Positions 18,799-29,468 of a DNA stretch of 64,000 nucleotides are shown here, piece by piece. The position numbers and the translations under genes were made by a program. The notes below the pieces were generated by a model. It saw only the letters and a program-made list of their open reading frames with translations. It did no database searches and was not told the origin of the DNA. How positions within the stretch are numbered: the first letter of the stretch is position 1; the number at the start of each line of letters is the position of its first letter. This DNA is from Gordonia shandongensis DSM 45094 (lineage in GTDB: Bacteria > Actinomycetota > Actinomycetes > Mycobacteriales > Mycobacteriaceae), in the NCBI RefSeq assembly GCF_000423025.1, contig NZ_AUHE01000003.1, positions 283,797-347,796 on the forward strand. The letters run 5' to 3'.

Positions 18799-18828
18799 CG
18801 CCAGCCGTCGAGCAGCGCCGCAGAAACG

Positions 18829-18866
18829 CCGCGGGCCCGCCCGAGAGAACTCGGACGGGCCCGCGG
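18829..18866. terminator. Bidirectional hairpin between esterase and ctaD
   Basis: A 17-bp stem with one mismatch (18829-18845 and 18850-18866, loop AGAA-like) sits between the convergent stops. It can serve both strands. No T-tract follows, as is common in high-GC actinobacteria. Confidence 0.75.
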
Positions 18867-18877
18867 TGAGACGGGTG

Positions 18878-20599
18878 CTACACGTTCGCCGGCTCGTGCT
18901 TGCCTTCGCTGCCCCAACCGACATGGGCCTCGGAACGCATGCGCTCCACCATGTGCGGGTAGTGCAGTTCGAACGCCGGGCGCTCCGAACGGATCCGGGG
19001 CAGCTCGGTGAAGTTGTGACGCGGCGGCGGGCAGGAGGTCGCCCACTCGAGCGCGTTGCCGAAGCCCCACGGATCGTCCACGGTCACGACTTCGCCGTAG
19101 CGGTAGCTCTTGAAGACGTTCCACACGAACGGCAGGGTCGACAGACCCAGCACCAGGGCGCCGATACTCGACACCACGTTCAACTCGGTGAAACCGTCCG
19201 ACGGCAGGTAGTCGGCGTACCGACGCGGCATGCCCTCGTTGCCCAGCCAGTGCTGGACCAGGAAGGTCAGGTGGAAGCCGATGAAGGTCAGCCAGAAGTG
19301 CCACTTGCCGAGCGTCTCGTCCATCATGCGTCCGGTCATCTTCGGGAACCAGAAGTAGATGCCCGAGAAGGTCGCGAACACGATGGTTCCGAAGAGCACG
19401 TAGTGGAAGTGCGCGACGATGAAGTACGTGTCCGAGATGTGGAAGTCGATGGGCGGGCTCGCCATCATGACACCGGTCAGACCACCGAACAGGAACGTCA
19501 CGATGAAGCCGATAGCGAAGAGCATCGGTGTCTCGAACGTTATTCGGCCCTTCCACATGGTGCCGATCCAGTTGAAGAACTTCACACCGGTCGGGATGGC
19601 GATCATCATCGTCATGAACGAGAAGAACGGCAGCAGGACCGAGCCCGTCACGTACATGTGGTGCGCCCAGACGGCGACCGAGAGCGCGGCGATCGCGAGG
19701 GTCGCGTACACCAGGCCCGAGTAGCCGAATGTCGGCTTCCGCGAGAACACCGGGAACACCTCGGAGACGATGCCGAAGAACGGGATCGCGATCACGTAGA
19801 CCTCGGGGTGCCCGAAGAACCAGAACAGGTGCTGCCACAGGATGACGCCGCCGTTGGCGGGATCGTACAGATGGGCACCGAACTGGCGGTCCACCTCGAG
19901 ACCCATCAGGGCCGCGGTGAGCAGCGGGAAGATCAGCAGGATGATGACGCTCGTCACCAGGATGTTCCAGGTGAAGATCGGCATGCGGAACATGGTCATA
20001 CCCGGCGCGCGGAGGCAGACGACGGTGGTGATCATGTTGACCGCACCGAGGATCGTGCCCAGACCCGCGGCACCCAGACCCATGATCCACAGGTCGGCAC
20101 CCAGTCCCGGCGCGTGAACGGCGTCGGTCAGCGGCGTGTACGCGGTCCACCCGAAGTCGGCGGCACCGCCCGGGGTGAGGAATCCGCCGAGCGCCACCAG
20201 GTTGCCGAACAGGAACAGCCAGTAACCGAGCGCGTTCAGACGCGGGAACGCCACGTCCGGTGCACCGATCTGCAGCGGGAGGACGAAGTTGGCGAAGCCG
20301 ATGACGATCGGCGTCGCGTACATCAGCAGCATCACCGTGCCGTGCATGGTGAACAGCTGGTTGAACTGCTCGTTCGACAGGAACTGCATGCCCGGGGCCG
20401 TGAGCTCCGCACGCATCAACAGTGCCATCAGACCGCCGACAAGGAAGAAGGCGATACACGTGGCGATGTACATCTGACCGATCAGCTTGTGATCGGTCGT
20501 GGTGATGATCTTGTAGATGAACGAGCCCTTGGGCTGCCGGCGGGCCGGGTACGGCCTCTCCGCCTCAACCCGGGTCGTCGGTTGGTCTACCGCGGTCAA
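18878..20599 (-). CDS. ctaD: Cytochrome c oxidase subunit I (aa3-type)
   Basis: The 573-residue heme-copper oxidase subunit has twelve predicted membrane helices. Heme and copper ligands are visible: FTMHGTVML (heme a His), [11 protein letters not shown] (CuB His with the cross-linked Tyr), WAHHMYVTG (CuB His pair) and [10 protein letters not shown] (heme a3 and heme a His). The start is TTG at 20599 with a strong GAGGAGGAATC site upstream; it gives the 573-residue length of M. tuberculosis CtaD. It transfers electrons from the cytochrome bcc complex to oxygen at the cytoplasmic membrane. Confidence 0.97.
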   Translation of the reverse strand: MTAVDQPTTRVEAERPYPARRQPKGSFIYKIITTTDHKLIGQMYIATCIAFFLVGGLMALLMRAELTAPGMQFLSNEQFNQLFTMHGTVMLLMYATPIVIGFANFVLPLQIGAPDVAFPRLNALGYWLFLFGNLVALGGFLTPGGAADFGWTAYTPLTDAVHAPGLGADLWIMGLGAAGLGTILGAVNMITTVVCLRAPGMTMFRMPIFTWNILVTSVIILLIFPLLTAALMGLEVDRQFGAHLYDPANGGVILWQHLFWFFGHPEVYVIAIPFFGIVSEVFPVFSRKPTFGYSGLVYATLAIAALSVAVWAHHMYVTGSVLLPFFSFMTMMIAIPTGVKFFNWIGTMWKGRITFETPMLFAIGFIVTFLFGGLTGVMMASPPIDFHISDTYFIVAHFHYVLFGTIVFATFSGIYFWFPKMTGRMMDETLGKWHFWLTFIGFHLTFLVQHWLGNEGMPRRYADYLPSDGFTELNVVSSIGALVLGLSTLPFVWNVFKSYRYGEVVTVDDPWGFGNALEWATSCPPPRHNFTELPRIRSERPAFELHYPHMVERMRSEAHVGWGSEGKHEPANV

Positions 20600-20819
20600 G
20601 ATTCCTCCTCCTCGGCGCCGAGTGCGGCACCCTGGGCTTTCACACCCACAACACTGCTGCAATGCCACCGTTGGCGCTAGCGCTACGTACTGATCGTAAA
20701 CCAGACCGGAAGGGCATACCGACCGGGTCCTACGATCTGTCGTACTGCCACTGTAGCGCCGACTGATCGATGCAGGTAGCCCCCATTTCACGGCGCGCCG
20801 ACGATGCTAGCGTGGGCGG

Positions 20820-21875
20820 GTGCCTTCCATGCTTCCGAGCTCACCGTCTCGCCGGGGTTCGCCGGCGGCGTCGCTGCTGCGACGCGGCGTCGTCGTCATC
20901 ACCGCAGCTGCCGCCGTCGCGGCGCTGAGCGCGTGCGGGTCCCAGGACGACACGCTCCGCACCCCCGACGGCTCGGTGATCTCCACCACGGTGACTCGGA
21001 TCAACGAGGTCGACATCGTCAATCCGGGACGCGACTTCTCGCGCACCTGCCTGGCGGAGACCGCCCCCGACCCCGGCGCCGCCGACGTCCGTCGCATCGT
21101 GGTCACCGACCCGGCCCTCCTCGACGCCCTGTGCGCCCTGGGACTGGGGCCGCGCGTGACCGCGGTGACCGCCGACCGCGGCGCCGTCCCCGAGTATCTC
21201 GGGCCGCAGCTGACCGCCGTGCCGACGATCGGCGACCAGCCCGACGCCGCCGCCGTGCGAACCGCCGCGCCCGAGCTGGTGCTCAGCTCGCCTGCGACGG
21301 CCGACCGCGCCGCCGCGCTCACCGACACCGGCGCCCTGCGCTCGGCCCGCACCGTCGCGATCGATGTCGCCGACGACTGGGAGGCGACGTTCCGGGAGGT
21401 CGCCGCTGCCACGCACCGCACGGCGGCCGCCGATCAACGCCTCGACGAGTTCCACACCGAGGCCGCTCGCGTGGGGCGCACGCTGGACGCCGCGCACAGT
21501 CAGGTGTCGCTGGTCCGATTCACCCCCGACGCCGAGATGATCGAGGGCACCGACGCCTTCGGCGCACGAATCATGGAGCTGGTCGGCGTCAACCGTCCGG
21601 CGGCCCAGCGCCGACCCGACGCCGTCCCCGCGACCGACGACAACTTCACCGACGCCGACGGCGACCTCATCTACGTCAGCTACGACGGCGACGGCGGCCG
21701 CGAGCGCGGTGCCGACGTCCTGCTCAGCGACCGCTGGCTCGACATGGGGGCGCCGACCTGGCGTCGCGTCCAGTCGGTCGACGACGCCGTCTGGTATCGG
21801 GCGTCCGGGCTCGCCGCCGCGTGGCTCGTGCTCAACGACCTCAAGGTCTCGCTCAACGGCGGCTCGTCCGGATAG
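20820..21875 (+). CDS. fecB: FecB-type periplasmic-binding lipoprotein (Rv3044-like)
   Basis: The 351-residue protein has a signal region (RRGVVVITAAAAVAAL) and lipobox LSAC, then the class III binding-protein fold: RRIVVTDPALLDALCALGLGPRVTAV, VPTIGDQPDAAAVRTAAPELVLSS and a C-terminal FTDADGDLIYVSYDGD. In M. tuberculosis the orthologue in the same position next to ctaD has been linked to heme and carboxymycobactin binding and envelope integrity. It belongs to the conserved backbone, not to the siderophore locus to its right. Start GTG 20820; ATG 20829 is an alternative. Confidence 0.85.
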   Translation: MPSMLPSSPSRRGSPAASLLRRGVVVITAAAAVAALSACGSQDDTLRTPDGSVISTTVTRINEVDIVNPGRDFSRTCLAETAPDPGAADVRRIVVTDPALLDALCALGLGPRVTAVTADRGAVPEYLGPQLTAVPTIGDQPDAAAVRTAAPELVLSSPATADRAAALTDTGALRSARTVAIDVADDWEATFREVAAATHRTAAADQRLDEFHTEAARVGRTLDAAHSQVSLVRFTPDAEMIEGTDAFGARIMELVGVNRPAAQRRPDAVPATDDNFTDADGDLIYVSYDGDGGRERGADVLLSDRWLDMGAPTWRRVQSVDDAVWYRASGLAAAWLVLNDLKVSLNGGSSG

Positions 21876-21904
21876 TGTCGGAGCCTCGCGGTACAACGGT
21901 CCCC

Positions 21905-24900
21905 ATGGGGGATCACACCGACGGCGCGGACGGACCGCCAGGCCTGCGGGGCGCGGGCCGGGTGCCGATCCGGGTCCGCTGGATGCCCGGGTTGGGGCTC
22001 GCGGTGTGGCCGGACTCCCCGACCGCCGAAACCCCCCGATCCGAATCACCGGCCGAGGTCGACGTCGCGCCTCCGGGCGCCGTGTTCGGCGAGCACGTCG
22101 ACCTGCCTGCGGCCCTCGTCGATCTGCTGGGCGCCAAGCGACTGCGGCACACGGTGGAGCTGCGGTCGTCGTCCGGTCGCGTGTTCCGGCCGGCTGCGGG
22201 CCTCGGCATTCGCGGCGCCGTCGAACTCCTCGACCGGTGCGAGCACCTGCGTGTCGGCGGCGACATCCGCTTCTACCGGTATCTGCTCGCCGCCGCCCGC
22301 TCCTGCATCGACGCCGGCGCGGTGGTGCCCGGAACCCGCCAGTCCGCCGGTGAGTTCGAGACGCGCTGGACACCGCTGCCGGTGCCCGCGTGGCACAGCT
22401 GGCTCGCCGTCGCGCAGGCCTCCGCGCCGACCGCCGCCGTCCCGACCGCCGACGGGTTGGTCGACTTCGTCACCGAGGCCGTCGATCACGAGTGTCGCCG
22501 CCGCCTGGCCGACGATGGCGTGACCCCCACCGTCCCGTTCGTGGCCGATCTGGTCCGACGGGCGCCCGTCATCGCGTCGCCGGAGACGGGATCGCGCAGT
22601 CTGCAGGCGTGGCAGGACTGGGCCGGATCCGCCGGCGTGGGCCGCAGTGCGGTCGTGCTGCGCCTTCATCAGCCCGAGGACGACCCCGACTCTCCAGATC
22701 CCGGTCTACCCGACCCCGGTCCCGTCCGCTGGCGCCTCGAGGTGTGTCTGCGACCGGCCACCGGCGAGCTGCGGCCCGCCGATCCGCGGCGCCTCGACGC
22801 CCACGAGCTCGACGCCGTCGCCGGCGACCTCGGTCGAGCGGTCGAGGCGTTCGACGCGCTCGCCCGCGCCGAGGCCGATCCGCGGAGCCTCGACTACCTG
22901 TTGACCACCGACACCGTCGCCGAGCTGCTCGATCACGGGGCGGCCGATCTTCAGGCGGCCGGGCTCAACGTCCTGCTCCCCTCGTCCATCGCCGCCGTGA
23001 CGCCGTCGCTGCATGTGCGGGCCGCGCAGGTGCCCGACGGCGGCGCTCGAGTAGGCTTCGTCGGCCTCGACGAGATCTCGGAGTTCGAATGGAAGCTGGC
23101 GCTCGGCGACGGCGACGGCACCTGGGAGCTCAGCGGGGCCGACATCGACGAGCTGGCACAGCAGAGCGGCGACCTCGTCCGTCTTCGCGGGACCTGGATG
23201 CGCGCCGAGGGCGCCGCCCTTCACCGGGCCGCATCGTTCATCGCCGCCCACCGCACTCTCGGCGGGCGTGAGGCCCCGACCATGGCCGAGTTGCTGTCCC
23301 TGGTGACCGATCCCGACGATCGGCTTCCGGTCCCGGTCACCGAGGTCTCCGGTCTCGGCTGGCTCGACGACATCGCCTCGGGCGGAGTCCTGCGGCCCGA
23401 CCCGGTGACGGTGCCGCCGTCGCTGCGTGCGACTCTGCGCCCCTACCAGCGGCGCGGTCTGGACTGGCTGCATGCGTTGGCCGCGATGGGCGCGGGCGGC
23501 GTCCTCGCCGACGACATGGGTCTCGGGAAGACCGTCCAGGTGATCGCACTGCTGACCGTCCGTCGGGACGGGGCGCCGCGCGGTGCACCCGGCCCGGTCG
23601 GCAACGGCCCCGGCCCGGTCGGCAACGGCCCCGGCCTGGTCGACAACGCCCCCGCCCTGGTCGTCTGTCCCATGTCGGTGATCGGCAATTGGCAGCGGGA
23701 GATCGCGACCTTCGCCCCGCACCTGCGGGTCCTCGTCCACCACGGGGCGGGACGCTCCACCGATGCGATCACCGAGGCCGCGCCCGACGTGGTGTTGACC
23801 ACGTTCGCGACCCTGGCCCGCGACCGCGCCGATCTCGCGGCGCTGCGGTGGAACGAGCTGGTGGTCGACGAGGCGCAGCACGTCAAGAACGTCAACACCG
23901 CCGCCGCGCGCGCACTGCGGGCCGTCCGCGCCTCGACGCGGATCGCGCTCACGGGCACACCGGTGGAGAATCGCCTCGAGGATCTGCGGGCCGTCATCGA
24001 CCTGGTGAATCCGGGGATGCTGGGGACCGCGTCGACGTTCCGGTCCCGATTCGCCGAGCCCATCGAACGGGACCGCGATCAGCGGGCGGTCGACCGACTG
24101 TCCGCCGTCACGCGGCCCTTCATCCTGCGGCGGCAGAAGAACGACCCGACCATCGCCCCCGATCTCCCCGACAAGAGCGAGCTGCTGGTCCGCACCAATC
24201 TGACGACCGAGCAGGCCGGCATCTATCAAGCGGTCCTCAACGAACTGCACGCCGCACTCGCCGACACCGGGCAGGGCGGCCCGCGCCGGCGCACCGTGCT
24301 GGCGGCGCTGACGCGGCTCAAACAGGTGTGCAATCATCCCGCGCACTACCTCGACGACGGTTCGCCGATGCTCCGTCGCGGACGGCACCGCTCCGGCAAG
24401 CTGGAGTTGCTCGTCGACGTGTTGAGCACGCTCATCGCCGAAGGCGACCGTGCCCTGATCTTCACGCAGTTCGCGGCGTTCGGCGCCCTGCTGTCCGAGT
24501 GGCTCGAGCCGGTGCTCGGTGCCGAACTGCCCGTCCTCGACGGCAGCATGCCGCGCGCGGAGCGTGATCGCCTGGTGACGCGGTTCGGCGGGGACGACGG
24601 CCCGCCGGCCCTCCTCGCGACGCTCAAAGCCGGTGGAACGGGCCTCAACCTGGTGGCCGCGACCCACGTCATCCACATCGACCGTTGGTGGAATCCCGCG
24701 GTCGAGGATCAGGCCACCGATCGCGCCTACCGGATCGGGCAGACACGCAACGTGCAGGTCCGCAAGTTCATCTGCGTCGGCACCCTCGAGGAACGGATCG
24801 ACGAGATGATCACCGCCAAACGCGAGCTCTCCTCGCTGACGGTGAACACGGGCGAATCGTGGCTCACCGATCTCGACGACGACTCCCTGATGGACCTGTT

Positions 24901-24931
24901 GTCGCTGCGCGACGAGGCGGTGTCCGAATGA
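21905..24931 (+). CDS. helZ: SNF2-family DEAD/DEAH ATPase (HelZ-like)
   Basis: The 1008-residue protein has an N-terminal SNF2_assoc-type region of about 500 residues and a C-terminal Swi2/Snf2 motor. Motif I is LADDMGLGKTVQV, motif II VVDEAQHVKN, motif III ALTGTPVENRLEDL, motif V LKAGGTGLNL, motif VI DRAYRIGQTRNVQV. It should translocate on double-stranded DNA and remodel protein-DNA complexes. The next gene, a SWIM zinc-finger protein, overlaps it by 4 bp. The same pair occurs in M. tuberculosis as Rv2101 (HelZ) and Rv2102, but elsewhere in that genome. A 21-bp repeat extends the loop after motif I. GTG 21875 is an alternative start. Confidence 0.92.
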   Translation: MGDHTDGADGPPGLRGAGRVPIRVRWMPGLGLAVWPDSPTAETPRSESPAEVDVAPPGAVFGEHVDLPAALVDLLGAKRLRHTVELRSSSGRVFRPAAGLGIRGAVELLDRCEHLRVGGDIRFYRYLLAAARSCIDAGAVVPGTRQSAGEFETRWTPLPVPAWHSWLAVAQASAPTAAVPTADGLVDFVTEAVDHECRRRLADDGVTPTVPFVADLVRRAPVIASPETGSRSLQAWQDWAGSAGVGRSAVVLRLHQPEDDPDSPDPGLPDPGPVRWRLEVCLRPATGELRPADPRRLDAHELDAVAGDLGRAVEAFDALARAEADPRSLDYLLTTDTVAELLDHGAADLQAAGLNVLLPSSIAAVTPSLHVRAAQVPDGGARVGFVGLDEISEFEWKLALGDGDGTWELSGADIDELAQQSGDLVRLRGTWMRAEGAALHRAASFIAAHRTLGGREAPTMAELLSLVTDPDDRLPVPVTEVSGLGWLDDIASGGVLRPDPVTVPPSLRATLRPYQRRGLDWLHALAAMGAGGVLADDMGLGKTVQVIALLTVRRDGAPRGAPGPVGNGPGPVGNGPGLVDNAPALVVCPMSVIGNWQREIATFAPHLRVLVHHGAGRSTDAITEAAPDVVLTTFATLARDRADLAALRWNELVVDEAQHVKNVNTAAARALRAVRASTRIALTGTPVENRLEDLRAVIDLVNPGMLGTASTFRSRFAEPIERDRDQRAVDRLSAVTRPFILRRQKNDPTIAPDLPDKSELLVRTNLTTEQAGIYQAVLNELHAALADTGQGGPRRRTVLAALTRLKQVCNHPAHYLDDGSPMLRRGRHRSGKLELLVDVLSTLIAEGDRALIFTQFAAFGALLSEWLEPVLGAELPVLDGSMPRAERDRLVTRFGGDDGPPALLATLKAGGTGLNLVAATHVIHIDRWWNPAVEDQATDRAYRIGQTRNVQVRKFICVGTLEERIDEMITAKRELSSLTVNTGESWLTDLDDDSLMDLLSLRDEAVSE
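23591..23653 (+). repeat. 21-bp tandem repeat inside the SNF2 gene
   Basis: Three 21-bp units encode GPVGNGP, GPVGNGP and GLVDNAP, in the loop between helicase motifs I and Ia. The third copy has diverged. The frame is kept, so the repeat only lengthens a surface loop. Confidence 0.85.
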
Positions 24932-25731
24932 GTCGCGGGCGTCGGGCGCCGGTCCGCTCGTACGGCGTGACCGGGTGGGGCCGGGCGTTCCTCGACGCCG
25001 TCGAGGGCGGTGCGGAGCATCGGCAGGTCACCGGGGCCCGCCGCTACTTCCGCGACCGCCATGTGGACGCGCTGTCGATCACCCGCGGAGTGGTGACCGC
25101 CTCGGTTCGCGGGAGCCAACTCGATCCGTTCGACGTTCGGCTCGAGATGCGGACAGTCGACGCCGAGACGGTCGTCGGTCTCCTCGTCTCCCAGGGAGCG
25201 ACCGACGATCTGCTCGACCTCGCCCGCGGTGCACAGCCGCCGACCCTCGGCGGCTTCGTCGCCCCCACCGAGAGTGCGGACGTCGTCTCGGACTGCACCT
25301 GCCCCGACGAGCGGCCTCGCTGCACGCACGTCCTCGCGGTGGCGTTCGAGGTGGCCGCCGAGATCGACCGGCATCCGGCCACGCTGCTGACGGTGATGGG
25401 CACCGATCTGCCCGAGCTGCTGGCTGCCGCTTCCGGTGACGGGGCTTCCGGTGACGGGGCTTCCGGTGATGGGGCTTCCGGCGACGGTGTCGTTCCGGCC
25501 GGCAGCACCGGCTCCGACGGCGAGGACCGAGCGCCGTTCGGTGACGACCCGTTCGGCGACCGACTCGTGGCGCCGCCGGTACCGAGCTTCCCGGCGGTGG
25601 ATCCCCTCGACGACCTGGATCCCACGACGCTGCGGCACGCGTTGCGGGCGACGGGCGTCGCGACGACCGAGGTGACCGAGGCCCTCGACGAGTTGGCGGC
25701 GGTGTACGAGGTGCTCACGCGGCGGCGGTGA
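24928..25731 (+). CDS. SWIM zinc-finger protein, partner of the SNF2 ATPase
   Basis: The 267-residue protein carries a SWIM motif, DCTCPDERPRCTHVLAV (CxCxnCxH), around residues 124-140, a zinc finger found beside Swi2/Snf2 ATPases. The start ATG overlaps the helZ stop by 4 bp, which couples their translation. A low-complexity stretch of four SGDGA-type repeats follows the finger. Its likely role is DNA or protein binding for the motor. It corresponds to Rv2102. Confidence 0.85.
   Translation: MSRGRRAPVRSYGVTGWGRAFLDAVEGGAEHRQVTGARRYFRDRHVDALSITRGVVTASVRGSQLDPFDVRLEMRTVDAETVVGLLVSQGATDDLLDLARGAQPPTLGGFVAPTESADVVSDCTCPDERPRCTHVLAVAFEVAAEIDRHPATLLTVMGTDLPELLAAASGDGASGDGASGDGASGDGVVPAGSTGSDGEDRAPFGDDPFGDRLVAPPVPSFPAVDPLDDLDPTTLRHALRATGVATTEVTEALDELAAVYEVLTRRR
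25429..25488 (+). repeat. Four 15-bp tandem repeats in the SWIM gene
   Basis: The unit GCTTCCGGTGACGGG occurs four times; copies 1 and 2 are identical and copies 3 and 4 differ by one and two bases. They encode ASGDG pentapeptides. Confidence 0.95.
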
Positions 25732-25756
25732 GCGCACGCCGCCCGGTTCGTGCCCG

Positions 25757-25978
25757 CTACTCCGTCATCGCCTCGCGGAGCGTCCGCGGACGCATGTCGG
25801 TCCAGGTGCGATCGATCCACGCCAGCACGTCGTCGCGGGCCGCGCCGTCCGGGCCGCCGTAGACGATTCGCCAGCCCGAGGGCACCTGCGCGAACGTCGG
25901 CCACAGCGAATACTGCTCTTCGTCGTTGACCAGCGCGAAGAACGTACCCTGATCGTCGTCGAACGGATTGGTCGTCAT
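25757..25978 (-). CDS. MbtH-like protein
   Basis: The 73-residue protein matches the MbtH family throughout: [20 protein letters not shown] at the N-terminus, then [17 protein letters not shown] and [13 protein letters not shown]. MbtH-like proteins bind NRPS adenylation domains and keep them soluble and active. ATG 25978 has GAGGAG 5 bases upstream, and its ATGA overlaps the stop of the exporter gene before it. It is the last gene of the exporter operon and the only MbtH-like protein in the window, so it should serve the large NRPS at 38392-52830. Confidence 0.95.
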   Translation of the reverse strand: MTTNPFDDDQGTFFALVNDEEQYSLWPTFAQVPSGWRIVYGGPDGAARDDVLAWIDRTWTDMRPRTLREAMTE

Positions 25979-27765
25979 CTCAACTCCTCTGCGTGGGGAT
26001 TCGTCCATGTCGGAATCTGTGCATCGCGGGACTCGTCCGTGTCGGGATCTGTGCCCGTGGGGATCCGATTGTGCTCGGCCCAGAATCCGGCATACCTGCC
26101 GCCGGATTCGAGCAGCTCGTCGTGCGTGCCGATCTCGGCGGCCCGCCCGCCGTCGAGGAAGACGATGACGTCGGCGTCGCGAACCGTGCTGAGCCGGTGC
26201 GCCACGATCAACCGGGTCCGGCCGGGCCCGAGTTCGTCGAACGCAGCGCGGACCGCCTGTTCGTTCTCGGGGTCCAGCGCCGACGTCGCCTCGTCCAAGA
26301 GCACCACTGGCGCGTCCTTGAGCAGCGCGCGAGCCACCGACACCCGCTGCCGTTGGCCGCCGGAGAGCGCGGTCCCGCGATCACCGACCGGCGTGTCCCA
26401 CCCGTCGGGAAGCGCCTCGAGCACCTCGTCGAGACGGGATCGACGGGCGACCTCGTCCAGCCGATCGTCGGAGACCTCTCCGTGTCCCACGGTCACGTTG
26501 TCCCGAATCGTCCCGTCCACGAGGTGGACGTCCTGGAAGACGACCGCCAGCTGACGGTTCAGGTCCGCGGCGCGCAGGCCTCGGACATCCGATCCGCCCA
26601 CCCGAACGCTGCCGGCGGTGACATCGAAGAACCTCGCGACGAGGCGAACCAGGGTGGTCTTCCCGCTTCCCGACGGACCGACGATCGCGCACGACCCGCC
26701 CGTCGGGACTGCGAACGACACCCCGTCGAGCACCGGCGAGTCGGGCGTGTACCCGAAAGCGACGGCGTCGAACTCGACACCGGCGCCGCGGATCGGCGCC
26801 GACCGGGCGGGTTCGGGCAGCGGCCGTGCGGCGAGAACCTCGGCCATCGCCGCGACGTCGGCCTGCGCCGCCCAGATCATGCTCGATGTTCGACCGAGTG
26901 CTGCTACGGCATCGACGAGAAGCGCGGCGAACAGCACCAGCGCCACGCCGAACGCGGGCCGCACCGTCCCGGCGTCCACACGGAGGGCGACGGCGACGAT
27001 CACCGACGACAGGAGGATCGCCGAGCCGAGCGCGAACGCGGTGACGCCGACGATCGCGCGGACGAAGTAGCGGCGTCCGGCACGGCGCGCGACGGCGATA
27101 CTTCGACGCAGGTCACCGTCCACGTCGCTCGACCGGCCGCACGAGCGGAGCACGCTCTGCTTCTGTCCGAACTCCACCAGGTCCGCGGCGATCTGCTCGG
27201 CGACGTCTGCGGCCTCGGCCGTGGCCCCCCGGAGAATCCGTCCCGCACCGACGTGGACGATACCCAGAATCGCCAGGCCGACGGCGCCGACGGCCGCGAC
27301 GACCGGATCGACGGCGGCCGTCACGACCACGATCGATGCACCGAGTACCCCGGCGCGCACGTTCACCGCGACGATGCCGCTGAGAACCGTGGCCAGTGAG
27401 GTGGCCCCGGAGGTCAGCAACCGCTGGACGCGGTCTTGGTTGGCCGGACGGAACCAGCCGAGCGGAAGGGCGACGAGGTGCTCGCCGAGCCTGCGATGCA
27501 GTCCCGCGATCACCCGCGTGACCTGAGCCCGCAGCGCCTGCATCGCCCTCCGTTCGACGCCGAAGGCGAGAGCGCTCGCGCCGGCGAAGGCGGCCGCCCA
27601 CCACAGCGTCTCGGGGAACCGTCGACCGAAGAGGGCCCCGACCAGCGGCACGAGCAGGGCGAAGCATCCGGCCTCCGCCACGGCCGCGAACCCGATGCGA
27701 ATCAATGCGCGGCGCAGTTCGGCCACCGTGTCACGCCCCACGACGGTCGTCAGAACGGTCAGCAT
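25975..27765 (-). CDS. ABC exporter half-transporter A (TMD-NBD), siderophore locus
   Basis: The 596-residue protein has a six-helix ABC_membrane domain (about residues 15-310) and a C-terminal NBD with Walker [12 protein letters not shown], signature [15 protein letters not shown], Walker [13 protein letters not shown] and H-loop VAHRL, all canonical. The ATG at 27765 overlaps the stop of half-transporter B and has GGGAGG upstream. It most likely pairs with B as an IrtA/IrtB-like heterodimer. Whether it exports the apo-siderophore or imports the ferric form, as IrtAB does, cannot be told from sequence; no SIP domain is fused here. Confidence 0.88.
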   Translation of the reverse strand: MLTVLTTVVGRDTVAELRRALIRIGFAAVAEAGCFALLVPLVGALFGRRFPETLWWAAAFAGASALAFGVERRAMQALRAQVTRVIAGLHRRLGEHLVALPLGWFRPANQDRVQRLLTSGATSLATVLSGIVAVNVRAGVLGASIVVVTAAVDPVVAAVGAVGLAILGIVHVGAGRILRGATAEAADVAEQIAADLVEFGQKQSVLRSCGRSSDVDGDLRRSIAVARRAGRRYFVRAIVGVTAFALGSAILLSSVIVAVALRVDAGTVRPAFGVALVLFAALLVDAVAALGRTSSMIWAAQADVAAMAEVLAARPLPEPARSAPIRGAGVEFDAVAFGYTPDSPVLDGVSFAVPTGGSCAIVGPSGSGKTTLVRLVARFFDVTAGSVRVGGSDVRGLRAADLNRQLAVVFQDVHLVDGTIRDNVTVGHGEVSDDRLDEVARRSRLDEVLEALPDGWDTPVGDRGTALSGGQRQRVSVARALLKDAPVVLLDEATSALDPENEQAVRAAFDELGPGRTRLIVAHRLSTVRDADVIVFLDGGRAAEIGTHDELLESGGRYAGFWAEHNRIPTGTDPDTDESRDAQIPTWTNPHAEELR

Positions 27766-29468
27766 CGCGCCTCCCGACGCCACATGTCGGCGTACACGCC
27801 GTCGGCTGCGACCAGTTCGTCATGCGTCCCCGATTCGACGACGGCGCCGTCGTCGAGCACCACGATCCGGTCGGCCGCGGCGATCGTCGCCAGACGGTGC
27901 GCGATGGTGAGGACGGTGCGTCCCCGGGTGAGCACGTCGAGTGCGCACAGGATCCCCGCCTCCGATTCCGGGTCGGCCGCCGACGTCGGCTCGTCGAGCA
28001 CCATCACCGGTGCGTCCGCCACGAGTGCCCGCGCGATCGACACCCGCTGTGCCTCTCCGCCGGACAAGGCGGCATCGTCGCCGATCACCGAGTCGTATCC
28101 GCGCGGCAGAGTGAGGATCCGATCATGGATGCCGGCGGCGCGCGCCGCAGCCTCGATCTCGGCGAAGCGTGCCGTGGGGCGCGCGAGCGCGATGTTGTCG
28201 GCGATCGACCGACGCAGCAGTTGGACGTCCTGGAACACGAAGCCGACGATTCGGTACAGATCGTCCGGGGTGAGGTCTCGGACGTCGACCCCGCCGAGCA
28301 GGACTCGCCCTTCCTCGGGGTCCCAGAATCGCGGCAGCAGTCGAACGAGGGTGGACTTGCCGGATCCCGAACGACCGACGAGCGCGGTCGTGCTCCCGGC
28401 CGGAAGGCGCAGCGAGATGTTTCGGACCGCAGGACCGCCTCGGCCGTAGCAGAAGCTCACCGACTCGAACTCGACGGACACCGGGGCGGCCGGTGCCGGT
28501 GCAGGCGACGACGGCGGTTCGAGCCGGCGCACGTCAGTGATCGCACCGATCGCACGCAGGAGCAGGAGGGTCCTTCGCCACGCCGCCAACGCCGTGGGCA
28601 CGGCGAAGACGCTGCGCGACACGGTCCATGCCAACAGCAGGAAGACGATCAGGTCGGTCGGATCGGCCGCACCTCCCCATACCAGGAGTGCCCCGGAGAC
28701 GACCACGATCGCCAGGACCGAGTTCCAGGACGCGAGCGCCTCACCGGCCAGACCCCGTCGCTGCTGATCGGCTTCGCGACGGGTGTATGCGCGTCCGAAG
28801 CCGTCGACGGCTGACCGGAAGCGGTCGGACGACGCATCGACGTCACCGTAGATCTTCACCACCTCGATGCCCTGGACGAGCTCCAGCGACCGTGCGGACA
28901 GCCGCTCGAGGGCAGCCTCGTAGTCCGCGTCGGCGGCGGTGGCTCCGCCCATCCGGCGCATCTGTATCGTCGTCGCGGCGACGACCGCCACCAGCACGGG
29001 AGCCGCCAGGATCGGTGCGGACAGCACGAGGACCACCAACGCCAGGCCGCTCGTCGTCAGGTACCGCACGACCATCGGCGCCACCTCGGAGACGACACCG
29101 TTCACGCCCGCCGCATCGGGCCCCGCGGCCTTGCCCAGTCGGGCGGTCGCCGCACCGTCGGTGAACCATCCCAGCGGCACCCGACTGACGTGGTCGGCGA
29201 GATCGACACGCAGTCGCTGCTCCGCCCGACGCCCCGCGGTGAAGCTCATCGCGAAGGATGCCGCATGGATCAGCGGAGTCGCCACCAGCGCCGCGACGGC
29301 GGTCCACACGAGCGGCCAGTGCACCTCGCCGGGGTCGATCAACCGGGTGACGACGCCGGCGACCGTCACCATCGCCCCGACGGTCAGTGCTCCACACATC
29401 GCCTGAAGGGCGCACGCGACCACTACCAGGGCACGCGACCCGCGGACTATCGACCAGAGGTGTCTCAT
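27759..29468 (-). CDS. ABC exporter half-transporter B (TMD-NBD), siderophore locus
   Basis: The 569-residue half-transporter has membrane helices over about residues 10-290 and an NBD with Walker A GRSGSGKSTLV, signature LSGGEAQRVSIARAL, Walker B VMVLDEPTSAADP and H-loop IAHRL. All are functional variants. The ATG overlaps the stop of half-transporter C (ATGA), and its own stop overlaps gene A. It lies in the middle of the tightly packed exporter operon and is the natural heterodimer partner of A. Confidence 0.88.
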   Translation of the reverse strand: MRHLWSIVRGSRALVVVACALQAMCGALTVGAMVTVAGVVTRLIDPGEVHWPLVWTAVAALVATPLIHAASFAMSFTAGRRAEQRLRVDLADHVSRVPLGWFTDGAATARLGKAAGPDAAGVNGVVSEVAPMVVRYLTTSGLALVVLVLSAPILAAPVLVAVVAATTIQMRRMGGATAADADYEAALERLSARSLELVQGIEVVKIYGDVDASSDRFRSAVDGFGRAYTRREADQQRRGLAGEALASWNSVLAIVVVSGALLVWGGAADPTDLIVFLLLAWTVSRSVFAVPTALAAWRRTLLLLRAIGAITDVRRLEPPSSPAPAPAAPVSVEFESVSFCYGRGGPAVRNISLRLPAGSTTALVGRSGSGKSTLVRLLPRFWDPEEGRVLLGGVDVRDLTPDDLYRIVGFVFQDVQLLRRSIADNIALARPTARFAEIEAAARAAGIHDRILTLPRGYDSVIGDDAALSGGEAQRVSIARALVADAPVMVLDEPTSAADPESEAGILCALDVLTRGRTVLTIAHRLATIAAADRIVVLDDGAVVESGTHDELVAADGVYADMWRREARC